A stretch of 64,000 nucleotides of DNA from an uncultured Oscillospiraceae bacterium (GCA_934589525.1 CAKTOB010000011.1:1-64000); one strand, 5' to 3'. Numbered from the stretch's first letter, positions 16,987 through 25,865 are shown. Numbers and translations: made by a program. Notes: a model not told the origin generated them from the sequence alone.

Positions 16987-17850
16987 ATGTCTTTTACTGT
17001 ATTTGCTGACGGCAGCGCCAACCTGCCCGCATCCTGCCTGGAGGGCATCACCCTGCTGCCCTGCAACTATTGCGTGGAGGGCGTCCAGAAAGAGTACCTT
17101 GGAGACGTGGACCATTTTGATGCCAAGAGCTACTATGATGCCCTGCGCCAGGGCAGCAAGATCACCACCAGCCTATTAAACACCCATCTGTTCCTGGAGC
17201 ACTTCCGGGAGGTGCTCTCCCAAGGGCAGGACGCCGTATATGTTTCCATGTCCTCCGGCATCAGCGGCACCTATCAGGCGGCCATGAACGCCAAGGAGGA
17301 GCTCTCGGAGGAATTTCCGGACCGGTATGTCCACATCGTGGATTCCCGGGGCTGCGGCTTCGGCAGCGGGATGCTGGCCATGCGGGCCTCGGAGCTGAGC
17401 CGTCAGGGCCTCAGCTCCAAAGAGGCCGGGGCGATCCTTGATGAGGAAGTACCCCACATGTGCCAGTATTTTACCGTAGACGACCTGAATTTCCTCAAGC
17501 GCAGCGGCCGGGTCAGTGGGGCCACCGCCATGATCGGCACGGTGCTGAACATCAAGCCCATCCTCTACGGCACCGCCGACGGCCACATCGTCTCCTGCGG
17601 CAAAGTCCGGGGCCGGAAAAAAGCCATTGAAGCCCTGGCGGAAATGTACGAAAAGAAGCAGGTGGGTGCAGAACACCGGCTGGTGGCCATCTCCCACGGC
17701 GACTGCCCGGAGGAAGCGGAAGCCCTTGCCCAACGCATCCGGTCCATCGCCCAGCCCCAGGAGCTCCTCATCGTCCCCCACGAACCCTTCTCCGGCGCCC
17801 ACGTGGGCCCCGGCATGCTGGCGCTGTTCTTCTACGGCACCGAGCGGTAA
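16987..17850 (+). CDS. DegV family fatty-acid-binding protein
   Basis: The 287-residue protein has the DegV pattern. The N-terminal TVFADGSANLP strand-turn and the ITTSLLNTHLFLEHF segment bind the carboxylate. The SSGISGTYQAA helix and VDSRGCGFGSG follow, and a second domain contains DLNFLKRSGRVSGATAMIG. In Gram-positive bacteria these proteins (FakB-like) present fatty acids to the FakA kinase; which lipid this one binds is unknown, and no fakA is in the window. GGAGG precedes ATG 16987, and a terminator follows directly. Confidence 0.9.
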   Translation: MSFTVFADGSANLPASCLEGITLLPCNYCVEGVQKEYLGDVDHFDAKSYYDALRQGSKITTSLLNTHLFLEHFREVLSQGQDAVYVSMSSGISGTYQAAMNAKEELSEEFPDRYVHIVDSRGCGFGSGMLAMRASELSRQGLSSKEAGAILDEEVPHMCQYFTVDDLNFLKRSGRVSGATAMIGTVLNIKPILYGTADGHIVSCGKVRGRKKAIEALAEMYEKKQVGAEHRLVAISHGDCPEEAEALAQRIRSIAQPQELLIVPHEPFSGAHVGPGMLALFFYGTER

Positions 17851-17856
17851 TTTCAA

Positions 17857-17883
17857 AAGCCCTTCCCCACCGGGGAAGGGCTT
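17857..17883 (+). terminator. Terminator of degV
   Basis: AAGCCCTTCCCC pairs with GGGGAAGGGCTT around a three-base loop. A T-rich stretch follows a few bases on. Confidence 0.8.
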
Positions 17884-17902
17884 GACATTTTTTGCACCAG
17901 GC

Positions 17903-18032
17903 GTGGTTCCATTATCCACACAGGTTATATTCGGACCATTCCCTACGGTTTCGCTGGGTGGTGTATTTTTGAACCAACGTATTACAGAAACGGACACGTC
18001 CGTCGCCCAGATAATTGTCAATTGTCAATTTT
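17903..18032. repeat. Intergenic repeat copy
   Basis: This is a diverged copy of the 4033-4227 module: CACAGGTTATATTCGG, CCGTTCCCTACGG-like, GGGTGGTGTATTTTTGAACC, then the CAATTGTC tract. It lies between the convergent degV and ArsR genes. Confidence 0.7.
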
Positions 18033-18064
18033 CAAACCCTTCCCAGGTTTTTCGGAACGCACCT

Positions 18065-18421
18065 TTACGGGCAGGAGATCTCCATGATCCGTTCGATGGT
18101 CTCGTGGAGGGTTTTGCACTGGGCGGTGTCGGCGGCCCGGTAGTAGACCTCTTTGCCTTCCCGGCGGCTGACGATGAGACCGGCAGCACGGAGGATCTTT
18201 AAGTGGTGGGACACGGCGGGGCTGCTCATTTCCATCAGGGCGGACAGGTTGATGACGCACTCCTCACAGTGGCACAGCAGCCAGAATATCCGCAGACGGC
18301 TGGGGTCGTCCAGCTTTTTGAAAACGTCCGCCACCAGGGAAAAATCTGAGGTGGGGGGCATCTTTTCTCTCTCATGTTCAAAAACGCCCCCATGGTTATG
18401 GGGCACACAGGACTGGCACAC
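18065..18421 (-). CDS. ArsR/SmtB-family transcriptional regulator
   Basis: The 118-residue winged-helix repressor has KLDDPSRLRIFWLLCHCEECVINLSALM, in which the alpha-3 position corresponds to the ELCVCDL metal site of ArsR/SmtB sensors. The recognition helix SSPAVSHHLKILRAAGLI and the beta wing REGKEVYYR follow. The Cys pairs (HCEEC, and CQSC near the N-terminus) and His residues make metal sensing plausible, though the order of ligands is not classical. It starts at GTG 18421 with GGAGGT eleven bases upstream and has its own strong promoter. It appears monocistronic, so its target is elsewhere or itself. Confidence 0.88.
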   Translation of the reverse strand: MCQSCVPHNHGGVFEHEREKMPPTSDFSLVADVFKKLDDPSRLRIFWLLCHCEECVINLSALMEMSSPAVSHHLKILRAAGLIVSRREGKEVYYRAADTAQCKTLHETIERIMEISCP

Positions 18422-18454
18422 CTTGAAGACACCTCCGTAGGTTGTTATTGCTCC

Positions 18455-18483
18455 ATTATAACGTTCCTCCGCCCATTTTGCAA
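18455..18483 (-). promoter_or_regulatory. Promoter of the ArsR-family gene
   Basis: On the minus strand TTGCAA (18483-18478) and a perfect TATAAT (18460-18455) are separated by 17 bases, 35 bases before the start codon. Confidence 0.85.
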
Positions 18484-18570
18484 CACCGGTCCTTGTTTTT
18501 CCAAGAAAATGCCGCGGCAGAAGTTTAACCGCCGCCGGGGCCGGAAGGCGTCGTCGCCGCTACATTGAGT

Positions 18571-18730
18571 GGTACCGTTCAACCATACGGGTTCTATTTG
18601 CCACGTTCCCGGAACGGCACGCAGGCCGTTCCCTACGGTTTCTCTGGGTGGTTCTACTTCTGCGCCCATTGTTCCTACAATGTGGAACGTGATACCGCTC
18701 CTCATCCACCGCCATGAGGGGCTTCCCATG
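18571..18730. repeat. Intergenic repeat copy
   Basis: The segment 18571-18655 repeats the GGTACCGTTCAACC / CGGAACGGCACGCAGG / CCGTTCCCTACGG module. The segment 18656-18730 repeats the GCGCCCATTGTTCCTACAATG module of 3936-4022. Confidence 0.7.
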
Positions 18731-18777
18731 TTTTGACATTTTCAATTAAAAATGTACTTAATCCTACAATTCCTTTA

Positions 18778-18806
18778 TTGACAGACCGAATAAACTATGC
18801 AATAAT
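18778..18806 (+). promoter_or_regulatory. Promoter of the cobalamin-riboswitch operon
   Basis: TTGACA at 18778-18783 and AATAAT at 18801-18806 with a 17-base spacer, just upstream of the riboswitch. Confidence 0.65.
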
Positions 18807-18841
18807 AATAAAAAGTTCACAAAGTCGGCCTTTGGCCGCTG

Positions 18842-18993
18842 AAAATAAGTTCGGGCGTTTGCCCGATGAAAAGGGAAGCCGGTGTGATTCCGGGACGATC
18901 CCGTCACTGTGATAGCCAGGATGCAGCATGATGCCACTGATTTTTTGGGAAGGCGCTGCGGACGTAACTTAAGTCAGGAGACCTGCTTATTTT
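18842..18993 (+). promoter_or_regulatory. Cobalamin riboswitch
   Basis: The closing stem AAAATAAG (18842-18849) pairs with CTTATTTT (18986-18993). Inside are the conserved AAGGGAAGCCGGTG segment, TCCCGTCACTGTGA, AGCCAGGATG, a GCCACTG box and the terminal AGTCAGGAGACCTGC, which together define the B12 riboswitch consensus. Binding of an adenosyl- or other cobalamin normally reduces expression of the downstream genes. Here a separate terminator follows at 19081, so control is probably by transcription termination. The regulated genes are the ABC transporter and MATE exporter that follow. Confidence 0.95.
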
Positions 18994-19080
18994 TGAGAAT
19001 GCACTTGCGTCGGACAGGGATCATTCTGCAAAATGTAGCTGTTGCCATTTTTGGTGGCGTCTCCTTTGCGTATGTTTTTT

Positions 19081-19106
19081 AGTCGGACGGAAGTCCGGCT
19101 TTTTTT
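19081..19106 (+). terminator. Riboswitch expression-platform terminator
   Basis: AGTCGGAC pairs with GTCCGGCT (one G-U pair) over a four-base loop and is followed by seven T residues. It lies between the riboswitch and the first gene, as expected of an attenuator. Confidence 0.8.
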
Positions 19107-19147
19107 GCGCCGTATTTTGGGAACAAATTATGAAAGGATGAACAGGT

Positions 19148-20716
19148 ATGAAACATGGGAAAACATGGTTGGCGCTGGTTCTGTGCGCCGTGCTGGTGCT
19201 CTCCGGCTGTGCCGGGAAGCAGGGAGAGGCTAAAGGGGACGCATCCCAAAAGGTCCTGAATTTCGGCTGTCAGATGTACGATGACGGGTCTGTCAACACG
19301 GCCATAGCCATCAGCTCCTCCTGGAACTGCATGCGCTATGGCATCAGTGAAGCGCTGTTTAAATTTGACGACAATATGAATGTAGAGCCCTGGCTGGCGG
19401 AGAGCTATACGGTGAACGATGAGCACACCCAGTGGGTCATCACCCTGAAAAAGGACATCCAATTCTCCGACGGCTGTCCCCTGACCCCCTCCAGCGTCAA
19501 GGCCTATTTTGATTACCTGAAGGAAGTGGGCCCCGGCGGCTCTGCCAAGCCCCAGAAATACCTGGAGTATGAGGCGGAGGTCACCGCCGATGACGCTGCC
19601 AATACCGTCACCATTGTGACCTCCAAGCCCTACGCCAATCTGCCGGGTCAGCTGGCTTATCCTGTCATGGCGATCCTGGATGTGGAGCATATCACGGATT
19701 TTGACAACGGCGCCATCGGCACCGGCCCCTATATGATCGACAAATTCAACGGCGTGGGTGTGGGCTACGACATGAAGGCCAACCCCAACTACCGGGAAAA
19801 GGTGCCCTATGACAAGGTCCACATTCTCTTTATGGGTGACGCTTCCGCCAAGACCATGGCGCTGCAAAGCGGCCAGGTGGACCTGGTGGAGAACATCACC
19901 AATGTTTCCGACATCCAGAACTTCCAGCAAAGCGCGGATTACACCGTGGACATTGCCTCCGGTGTGCGCTGCGGCTTCAGCTGGATGAACCTGAACGGCG
20001 TTCTTGGCAACAAGACCCTCCGGCAGGCCATCCTCATGGGCATTGACAATGACACCATCTGCTCCTCCAAGACCATTGGGGGGCTCTACACCGCCGGTTT
20101 CTCCGTTCTGCCCTCTACCCTGAACTATGGCTACGACAAGCTGGTAAACCCCTATAAGTATGACCCGGAGGGGGCCAAGAAATTGCTTGACGACGCGGGC
20201 ATCGTGGACTCCGACGGCGACGGCTTCCGGGAATTGGACGGAAAGAAAATCGACCTGCGCTATGTTTCCTATGAAAACCGGATGCTCAATGATTTTTCCA
20301 ATGCGCATATGCAGTATCTGGCGGAAATCGGCATTGCCTGCACCGCGGATTTCGGCAGCTCGGACGACCAGTGGAGCAAGCTGGCCGCGGGAGAATACGA
20401 TCTCAGCAACAACAACTGGACCACGGTGGGCACCGGCGACCCCTTTGAGTATATGGCCAACTGGACAACAGACGGCACCTACTGCGGCTACAGCAACCCC
20501 CAATACGATGCCCTCTATGAGCAGCTCAAGGGCGAAATGGATGTTGAAAAGCGGGCAGAGCTGATCCGTCAGATGCAGCAGATCGTCATCGACAACGCCC
20601 TGGTCATTGTGGACGGCTACTACAACTCCTCCATGATCTACTCCAAGAAGGTAGGCTACGCCCACATCCATACGGCGGACTACTACTGGCTGACCACGGA
20701 GATCGTCCCCGCATAA
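19148..20716 (+). CDS. Family-5 extracellular solute-binding lipoprotein
   Basis: The 522-residue protein has a lipoprotein signal with lipobox VLSGC at about residue 20. The family-5 (DppA/NikA/OppA) fold follows: LAESYTVNDEHTQWVITLKKDIQFSDGCPLT, the GTGPYMI motif and a C-terminal WTTDGTYCGYSNPQYDALY. The family binds peptides, nickel or metal chelates and other solutes; sequence alone does not show which. Control by a B12 riboswitch suggests a corrinoid, cobalt or precursor as ligand. It is the first gene of a full importer. ATG 19148 follows GAAAGGATGAACAGGT. Confidence 0.92.
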   Translation: MKHGKTWLALVLCAVLVLSGCAGKQGEAKGDASQKVLNFGCQMYDDGSVNTAIAISSSWNCMRYGISEALFKFDDNMNVEPWLAESYTVNDEHTQWVITLKKDIQFSDGCPLTPSSVKAYFDYLKEVGPGGSAKPQKYLEYEAEVTADDAANTVTIVTSKPYANLPGQLAYPVMAILDVEHITDFDNGAIGTGPYMIDKFNGVGVGYDMKANPNYREKVPYDKVHILFMGDASAKTMALQSGQVDLVENITNVSDIQNFQQSADYTVDIASGVRCGFSWMNLNGVLGNKTLRQAILMGIDNDTICSSKTIGGLYTAGFSVLPSTLNYGYDKLVNPYKYDPEGAKKLLDDAGIVDSDGDGFRELDGKKIDLRYVSYENRMLNDFSNAHMQYLAEIGIACTADFGSSDDQWSKLAAGEYDLSNNNWTTVGTGDPFEYMANWTTDGTYCGYSNPQYDALYEQLKGEMDVEKRAELIRQMQQIVIDNALVIVDGYYNSSMIYSKKVGYAHIHTADYYWLTTEIVPA

Positions 20717-20734
20717 AGAAAAACAGTTCTCGCA

Positions 20735-20762
20735 CAGCCGGGGCTTCGGCCCTGGCTGTGTA
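20735..20762 (+). terminator. Hairpin after the binding-protein gene
   Basis: CACAGCCGGGGC pairs with GCCCTGGCTGTG around TTCG. No T run follows, so it is more likely an mRNA-stabilising or partial-termination hairpin that raises binding-protein over permease expression. Confidence 0.5.
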
Positions 20763-20785
20763 TGTAAGAGAGAGGAGGATGGGCC

Positions 20786-21733
20786 TTGAAGAAGAAAAAA
20801 CTGGCCCTTCGGCTGGCGCAGATCCTGGTGGTGCTGGTGGGAATCAGCTTTGTGACCTTTTTGCTGACCTACCTGTCCCCGGGAGACCCCGTGCGCAATA
20901 TGTATACCGCCGCGGGGATCATGCCCACGGAGGAACTGGTGGCGGAGACCCGGCAGGAGCTGGGCCTTAACGATCCGCTGCCGACCCAGTATCTCCGCTG
21001 GCTGCGGAACTGCCTGCGGGGGGACTTCGGAAAATCCTATACGCTGAACAAGCCGGTGACGGAGCTGCTTCTGGGGCGGCTTTGGCCCACGGTGAAGCTG
21101 ACATTGCTCTCCATGGGGCTGATGCTGCTTCTGGCGGTGCCCCTTGGGATGCTCTCCGCGGTCTATAAGGACCGTTGGATCGATTACCTGGTCCGGGGGC
21201 TGACCTTTGTGGGCTGCGCCATGCCCAATTTCTGGGTGGGCCTGCTGCTGATGCTGGCCTTCTGCGTCCATATCAAGGTCTTTCCCGTCATCAGCTCTGC
21301 CGGGGATCTGCGCAGTATTTTCCTGCCGGCCCTGACCCTGGCCCTGGCCATGTCCTCCAAATATACCCGGCAGGTCCGCACGGCGGTGCTGGAGGAGCTG
21401 AACCAGGACTATGTGGTAGGGGCCCGGGCCAGAGGGGTTCGGGAATCCGTGATTTTGTGGCGGAACGTGTTCCCCAACGCCCTGCTGCCCCTCATCACCA
21501 TGTTCGGGCTGTCCATTGGCAGTCTGCTGGGCGGCACCAGCGTGGTGGAAGTGATTTTTTCCTATCCCGGCCTGGGCAATCTGGCGGTTTCGGCCATCAC
21601 CTCCAGCGACTACAATCTGATCCAGGGCTACGTTTTGTGGCTGGCCCTGATTTACATGGTCATCAATCTTCTGGTGGATGCCTCCTATGGGGCGGTAGAC
21701 CCCAGAATGCGGGCAAAGGAGCATACAAAATGA
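20786..21733 (+). CDS. ABC transporter permease, DppB/NikB type
   Basis: The 315-residue membrane protein has six predicted helices. The N-terminal LVGISFVTFLLTYLSPGDPV is the hallmark of DppB/OppB proteins. The EAA-type loop (ELNQDYVVGARARGVRES) contacts the ATPases. The start is TTG 20786 with GAGAGGAGG about nine bases upstream. Its stop overlaps the next start (ATGA). Confidence 0.93.
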   Translation: MKKKKLALRLAQILVVLVGISFVTFLLTYLSPGDPVRNMYTAAGIMPTEELVAETRQELGLNDPLPTQYLRWLRNCLRGDFGKSYTLNKPVTELLLGRLWPTVKLTLLSMGLMLLLAVPLGMLSAVYKDRWIDYLVRGLTFVGCAMPNFWVGLLLMLAFCVHIKVFPVISSAGDLRSIFLPALTLALAMSSKYTRQVRTAVLEELNQDYVVGARARGVRESVILWRNVFPNALLPLITMFGLSIGSLLGGTSVVEVIFSYPGLGNLAVSAITSSDYNLIQGYVLWLALIYMVINLLVDASYGAVDPRMRAKEHTK

Positions 21734-22557
21734 AAAAGAAAAATTTTTTCCTTGCCCATAAGCAGTTTACGGTTTTTCTGATTCTCGCGGTGCTGATCAT
21801 CCTGGGGGCTGTCTTTGCCCCGGTGGTGACCGGCGGCGCAGATCCGCTGAAGGGCTCTTTGACAGAGGCCCTGGAGGCCCCCAGCCGGGCCCATATTTTC
21901 GGTACCGATAAAATGGGCCGGGACATCTTTACCCGGGTCATTTACGGCGCAAGGGCATCTCTCAGCGCGACCTTCGGCGTGGTGGCTCTGATTTTCCTGG
22001 TGGGCACCGCGGCGGGGGTGACGGCGGGGTATTTTGGGGGCTGGGTGGACGCGGTCATTATGCGTATCGCGGATATGATGCTGGCCTTCCCCGGCCTGGT
22101 GCTGGCGCTGGCCGTTGCCGGTATTATGGGTGCGGGCAGCCGGAACGCCATCATTGCCATTGCCCTGGTCAACTGGACAAAATACGCCAGACTCGCCAGA
22201 AGCCTGGTCCTGAAGATCCGGGACCGGGATTATGTGTCCGCGGCCATCGTAACGGGCTCCAAAGCAAGGCATCTGCTGTTTTCCTATATGCTCCCCAATG
22301 CCCTGCCTACGCTGATCATTACGGCCACCACGGACTTAGGCGGCATGATGCTGGAGCTGGCGGCCCTGTCCTTCCTGGGCTTCGGTACCAAGCCCCCCGC
22401 GCCGGAATGGGGCTATATGCTGAACGAAGGCCGTGCCTGTATGCAGTCCGCCCCCTGGATGATGATCTTCCCGGGGCTGGCCATTTTCCTGGTGGTGGTG
22501 GTTTTTAACATGCTGGGAGATTCCGTCCGGGATATTCTTGACCCCAAGGAGGCGTAA
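21730..22557 (+). CDS. ABC transporter permease, DppC/NikC type
   Basis: The 275-residue membrane protein begins with a single helix (FTVFLILAVLIILGAVFAPVV) and the conserved HIFGTDKMGRDIFTRVIYGAR segment. The membrane domain follows, with the EAA loop RDRDYVSAAIVTGSKARH. It pairs with the preceding permease as the heterodimeric channel. The start at 21730 is chosen because it gives an ATGA overlap and removes a long, unsupported N-terminal extension. Confidence 0.93.
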   Translation: MKKKNFFLAHKQFTVFLILAVLIILGAVFAPVVTGGADPLKGSLTEALEAPSRAHIFGTDKMGRDIFTRVIYGARASLSATFGVVALIFLVGTAAGVTAGYFGGWVDAVIMRIADMMLAFPGLVLALAVAGIMGAGSRNAIIAIALVNWTKYARLARSLVLKIRDRDYVSAAIVTGSKARHLLFSYMLPNALPTLIITATTDLGGMMLELAALSFLGFGTKPPAPEWGYMLNEGRACMQSAPWMMIFPGLAIFLVVVVFNMLGDSVRDILDPKEA

Positions 22558-22560
22558 AAA

Positions 22561-23343
22561 ATGCTGGAACTGGACCATGTAACCATCACCTACGGGGAAA
22601 CCCGGGCTGTGGAGGATTTTTCTTTGCGTATGGAGCCCGGCCAGATCGTCAGTCTGGTGGGCGAAAGCGGCAGCGGGAAGACCAGCGTGATCCGCGCCAT
22701 CCTGGGGTTGCTTCCGGGAGGCGGTGCCGTTACTGAAGGAGCCATCCGATTTGACGGAAAGGATCTTCTGAATCTGACAAAGGATCAGTGGCGGGCCATC
22801 CGGGGCCGGGAGATCTCCATGATTTTTCAGGACAGCGGGGCCATGATGAACCCCACCCGGAAAATCGGCACCGTTTTTGCCGAATATCTACAGACCCATG
22901 AGAAGCTGACAAAAAAAGAGGCCTGGGAAAAAGGAACCCGGATGCTTGCCAGAATGCGGCTGCCAAGCCCCGAGAATATCATGCGCTCCTACCCCTTCCA
23001 GCTCTCCGGCGGCATGCAGCAGCGGGTGGGCATTGCCATGGGCATGAGCTATGAGCCCAAGCTGCTGTTGGCGGATGAGCCCACCTCCGCCCTGGATGTG
23101 ACGACCCAGGCCCAGATCGTGGGAGAAATGGCCAGGCTCCGCCGGGATTACGGAACGGCCATTCTGCTGGTCACCCATAATCTGGGGGTTGCCGCCTATT
23201 TGTCGGACCGGATTCTCGTAATGCGCCAGGGAAAAATCGAGGAGGCGGGAGACCGGGACACCATTCTCCGCGCTTCTGCCAATGCCTACACAAAAAGTCT
23301 GCTGGAATCCGTTCCCACCATGGGAGGTGTGCGTTATGTCTGA
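22561..23343 (+). CDS. ABC transporter ATPase, DppD/NikD type
   Basis: The 260-residue ATPase has Walker A VGESGSGKTSVIRAI, Q-loop MIFQDSGAMMNP, signature LSGGMQQRVGIAMGM, Walker [14 protein letters not shown] and switch LVTHNLGV. It lacks the cysteine-containing C-terminal extension found in many DppD proteins. It lies three bases after the permease gene and overlaps the next ATPase gene by eight bases. Confidence 0.93.
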   Translation: MLELDHVTITYGETRAVEDFSLRMEPGQIVSLVGESGSGKTSVIRAILGLLPGGGAVTEGAIRFDGKDLLNLTKDQWRAIRGREISMIFQDSGAMMNPTRKIGTVFAEYLQTHEKLTKKEAWEKGTRMLARMRLPSPENIMRSYPFQLSGGMQQRVGIAMGMSYEPKLLLADEPTSALDVTTQAQIVGEMARLRRDYGTAILLVTHNLGVAAYLSDRILVMRQGKIEEAGDRDTILRASANAYTKSLLESVPTMGGVRYV

Positions 23344-24301
23344 ACCGGAAGTGATTCTGGAGGCCCTGCATGTTTGCAAAAGCTATCCCGCCGCCGACGG
23401 CCGGTGGCTCCGTGCCAATGACGATGTATCCTTGCAGCTGGTGAAAGGGAGAACCCTGGGCCTGGTGGGGGAATCCGGCTGCGGCAAAAGCACATTGATG
23501 CGATTTTTGGTGGCCCTGGACCGGCCGGACAGCGGGCAGGTCCTCTATAGGGGCCAGGATATTACGGTCCTTCGGGGCGAGCGGCTGCGGCAGACACGGC
23601 GGCACATTCAGATGGTGTTCCAAGACCCCGGTGCCTCCTTCAACCCCAAAATGAAGGTCCGGGACATCGTCTGTGAGCCCTTGCGGAATTTTGGTCTGAT
23701 TTCCTCAAAAGAAAAGGATGCGGTGTGCCGAAGGCTTCTGGAAACGGTGGAGCTGCCGGGAGATTTTGCGGACCGGTATCCCCACAGCATGAGCGGCGGC
23801 CAGCGTCAGCGGGTCGCCATCGCCCGGGCCCTGGCCCTCCGGCCTGAAATCCTGATCCTGGATGAGGCCACGGCGGCACTGGATGTATCCGTGCAGAAAA
23901 ACATCATGGAGCTGATCGTCCGGCTTCAGCGGGAGCAGGGGCTCACCATGGGCTTTATCTGCCATGACATTGCTTTGGTCCAGAGCGTGGCCCATCAGGT
24001 GGCGGTCATGTATCTGGGAAGCCTCGTAGAGGTGCTGCCCGGTGCGCAGCTGCGGAGCAATGCCCGGCATCCCTATACCCGGGCGCTGATCGACGCGGTG
24101 CTGGACCTGGACACAGACCCCAAAAAGCCCATCACCGTCATAGACGCAGAGCCCCCCAGCCCCCTGAATGTTCCGGCGGGCTGCCCCTTCCGGGACCGCT
24201 GCGACCGGTGCTTTGAACGCTGTGCCCGGGAAAAACCGGAGATGCGCTGGCTATCCAAAGACCACGGAGTGGCCTGTCATCTGTTTCCCGAAGAAGGGTA
24301 G
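23336..24301 (+). CDS. ABC transporter ATPase, DppF/NikE type
   Basis: The 321-residue ATPase carries Walker A VGESGCGKSTLMRFL, signature MSGGQRQRVAIARAL, Walker B LILDEATAALDVS and switch ICHDIAL. The oligopeptide/dipeptide C-terminal extension follows, with PAGCPFRDRCDRCFERCA, whose clustered Cys can carry an iron-sulfur cluster in DppD/DppF-type ATPases. The start at 23336 follows GGGAGGTG by six bases; the longer frame overlapping the previous gene lacks support. Confidence 0.93.
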   Translation: MSEPEVILEALHVCKSYPAADGRWLRANDDVSLQLVKGRTLGLVGESGCGKSTLMRFLVALDRPDSGQVLYRGQDITVLRGERLRQTRRHIQMVFQDPGASFNPKMKVRDIVCEPLRNFGLISSKEKDAVCRRLLETVELPGDFADRYPHSMSGGQRQRVAIARALALRPEILILDEATAALDVSVQKNIMELIVRLQREQGLTMGFICHDIALVQSVAHQVAVMYLGSLVEVLPGAQLRSNARHPYTRALIDAVLDLDTDPKKPITVIDAEPPSPLNVPAGCPFRDRCDRCFERCAREKPEMRWLSKDHGVACHLFPEEG

Positions 24302-24307
24302 GCTGCC

Positions 24308-25651
24308 GTGAAGAAAAACGAAAGTCTCATTTCCGGTTCCATCGGCCCGGCGCTGCTGGCCTTTGTGGTGCCGCTGATGCTAAGCTCTCTCGTGCAGCAG
24401 CTGTATGTGACGGCGGACGCGGTGATCGTCGGGCGCATTGCGGGCAAAAGCGCATTGGCGGCCATTGATTCTGTCCATACCCTCTTCCGTTTTCCCATTA
24501 ATTTCATGAACGGCCTTGCCGCCGGGGCCACGATCCTGATTTCCCGGCACTTTGGCGCCGAGAACCGGGATGGCCTGCGCTCGTGTATGCTCTCCGCGGT
24601 CGCCCTGGCGGCGCTGCTTGGAATCCTGTGCGCCGTCGGAGGCGTGCTGCTGACCCCCAGGCTGCTGCAGCTCATGCAGGTGCCGGAAGAGATTTACGGC
24701 CAGACCCTGGGCTATACAAGAATCTATTTTGGGGGCCTCTGGGCCATGATTTTATACAACATGGCCTCCGGCGTCCTGCGGGCCTTCGGAAACTCCAGAA
24801 GCCCCCTGTATATCCTGCTGGTCAGTTCGCTGATCAATATTGTGGGAGACCTTCTGCTGGTGGGTGCCCTGGACCTGGGAACCGAAGGCGCGGCGATCGC
24901 TACGGTGTTTGCCCAGACGGTCAGCGCGGCCGTGGCTGTGTGGATGGTTTGGAAAATACTTCCGAACCGACAGGGCCTCCGGCAGCCCCGGCGGTGGCTG
25001 GAGCACCTGTGGGATATGGTGCGCCTCGGCATCCCGCTGGCCCTGCAATCGGTGCTGTTCCCGGTGGCCAACTCCATTGTCCAGGCGGCGGTGAACACCA
25101 TGGGCACCGATACCATTGCGGCCTGGGGCATCTGCGACAAGCTGGATATGCTCATCTGGCTCCTGGCGGATTCCATGGGCCCGGCGCTGACCACCTACAC
25201 CGCCCAGAATATCGGCGCGGGCCGCTGGGACCGGGTCTGCGCGGGCAACCGCATCGGCGCCGCCATGTCCGGGGCAGCGGTGGCCGCGGTCAGCCTGGGC
25301 CTGTATTTCCTGACGGCCCCCCTGGGCGGCCTGTTCGTCCCCGCAACGGACGCTCCGGCGGTGGTCCCCCTGGCGGTGGCCTTCATGCGCCGCATGGCCC
25401 CGTTTTTCTTCTTTTACGCCCTGGCCGAAAGCTTTTCCGGCGCCTGCTGCGGAACGGGCGACACAGTAAGGCCCATGCTCCTGACGCTTCTAACCATCTG
25501 CCTCCTCCGCGTCCTGGGCATCCTCCTGCTGCTTCCCAGACAGCATACCATGGAATGTATCATCGACATCTACATCGCCTCCTGGCTCGCCGCGGGAATC
25601 GGCTTTTTGATGCTGTGGCAGTGGGAGAAAAAAAGAGTCCAAAGGACGTAA
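24308..25651 (+). CDS. MATE family efflux transporter
   Basis: The 447-residue protein has twelve predicted transmembrane helices in two MatE halves (LAFVVPLMLSSLVQQLYVTADAVIVGRIAGK marks the first, residues about 15-45). Such proteins are Na+ or H+ antiporters exporting cationic organic compounds, though many lack a known substrate. The start is GTG 24308, six bases after the transporter ATPase, so it belongs to the riboswitch-controlled operon. A link to cobalamin handling is inferred only from that. Confidence 0.88.
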   Translation: MKKNESLISGSIGPALLAFVVPLMLSSLVQQLYVTADAVIVGRIAGKSALAAIDSVHTLFRFPINFMNGLAAGATILISRHFGAENRDGLRSCMLSAVALAALLGILCAVGGVLLTPRLLQLMQVPEEIYGQTLGYTRIYFGGLWAMILYNMASGVLRAFGNSRSPLYILLVSSLINIVGDLLLVGALDLGTEGAAIATVFAQTVSAAVAVWMVWKILPNRQGLRQPRRWLEHLWDMVRLGIPLALQSVLFPVANSIVQAAVNTMGTDTIAAWGICDKLDMLIWLLADSMGPALTTYTAQNIGAGRWDRVCAGNRIGAAMSGAAVAAVSLGLYFLTAPLGGLFVPATDAPAVVPLAVAFMRRMAPFFFFYALAESFSGACCGTGDTVRPMLLTLLTICLLRVLGILLLLPRQHTMECIIDIYIASWLAAGIGFLMLWQWEKKRVQRT

Positions 25652-25712
25652 ACAAGGCCCTCTCAAACCAGGAACCGGGGGCGTATGGCTGCCCTTGGCG
25701 GTAAAAAAGGAA

Positions 25713-25797
25713 GCGCTCAGCAACCACCTCACTTATAAAACAGGCAGGCCCCACACCTCTGGGTCTGCCTGTTTTATAGGTGGGTGGTTATTGAGCG
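25713..25797. repeat. Long hairpin between convergent genes, bidirectional terminator
   Basis: The left arm 25713-25747 and right arm 25765-25797 are imperfect inverted repeats of about 33-35 bases. Their inner part AAAACAGGCAG/CTGCCTGTTTT is perfect, with T-rich flanks on both strands. The core can end the MATE transcript and, in reverse, the GntR transcript. The arms are longer than a normal terminator needs. Confidence 0.75.
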
Positions 25798-25812
25798 TTT
25801 GCGACATATTCC

Positions 25813-25864
25813 AAAAAGAGAGGCTGCCTCGAATGGTTTTGAAAAATCATTTTGAGACAGCCCC
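25813..25864 (-). terminator. Terminator of the GntR gene
   Basis: On the minus strand GGGGCTGTCTC and GAGGCAGCCTC form a stem over an AT-rich loop, followed by TCTTTTTGG, immediately after the GntR stop codon. Confidence 0.75.
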
Positions 25865-25865
25865 T

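Noticed and set aside
19079..21724. 881-codon frame opposite the riboswitch-controlled transporter genes
   Set aside because: It covers the riboswitch terminator and two real genes on the other strand, with low-complexity composition.
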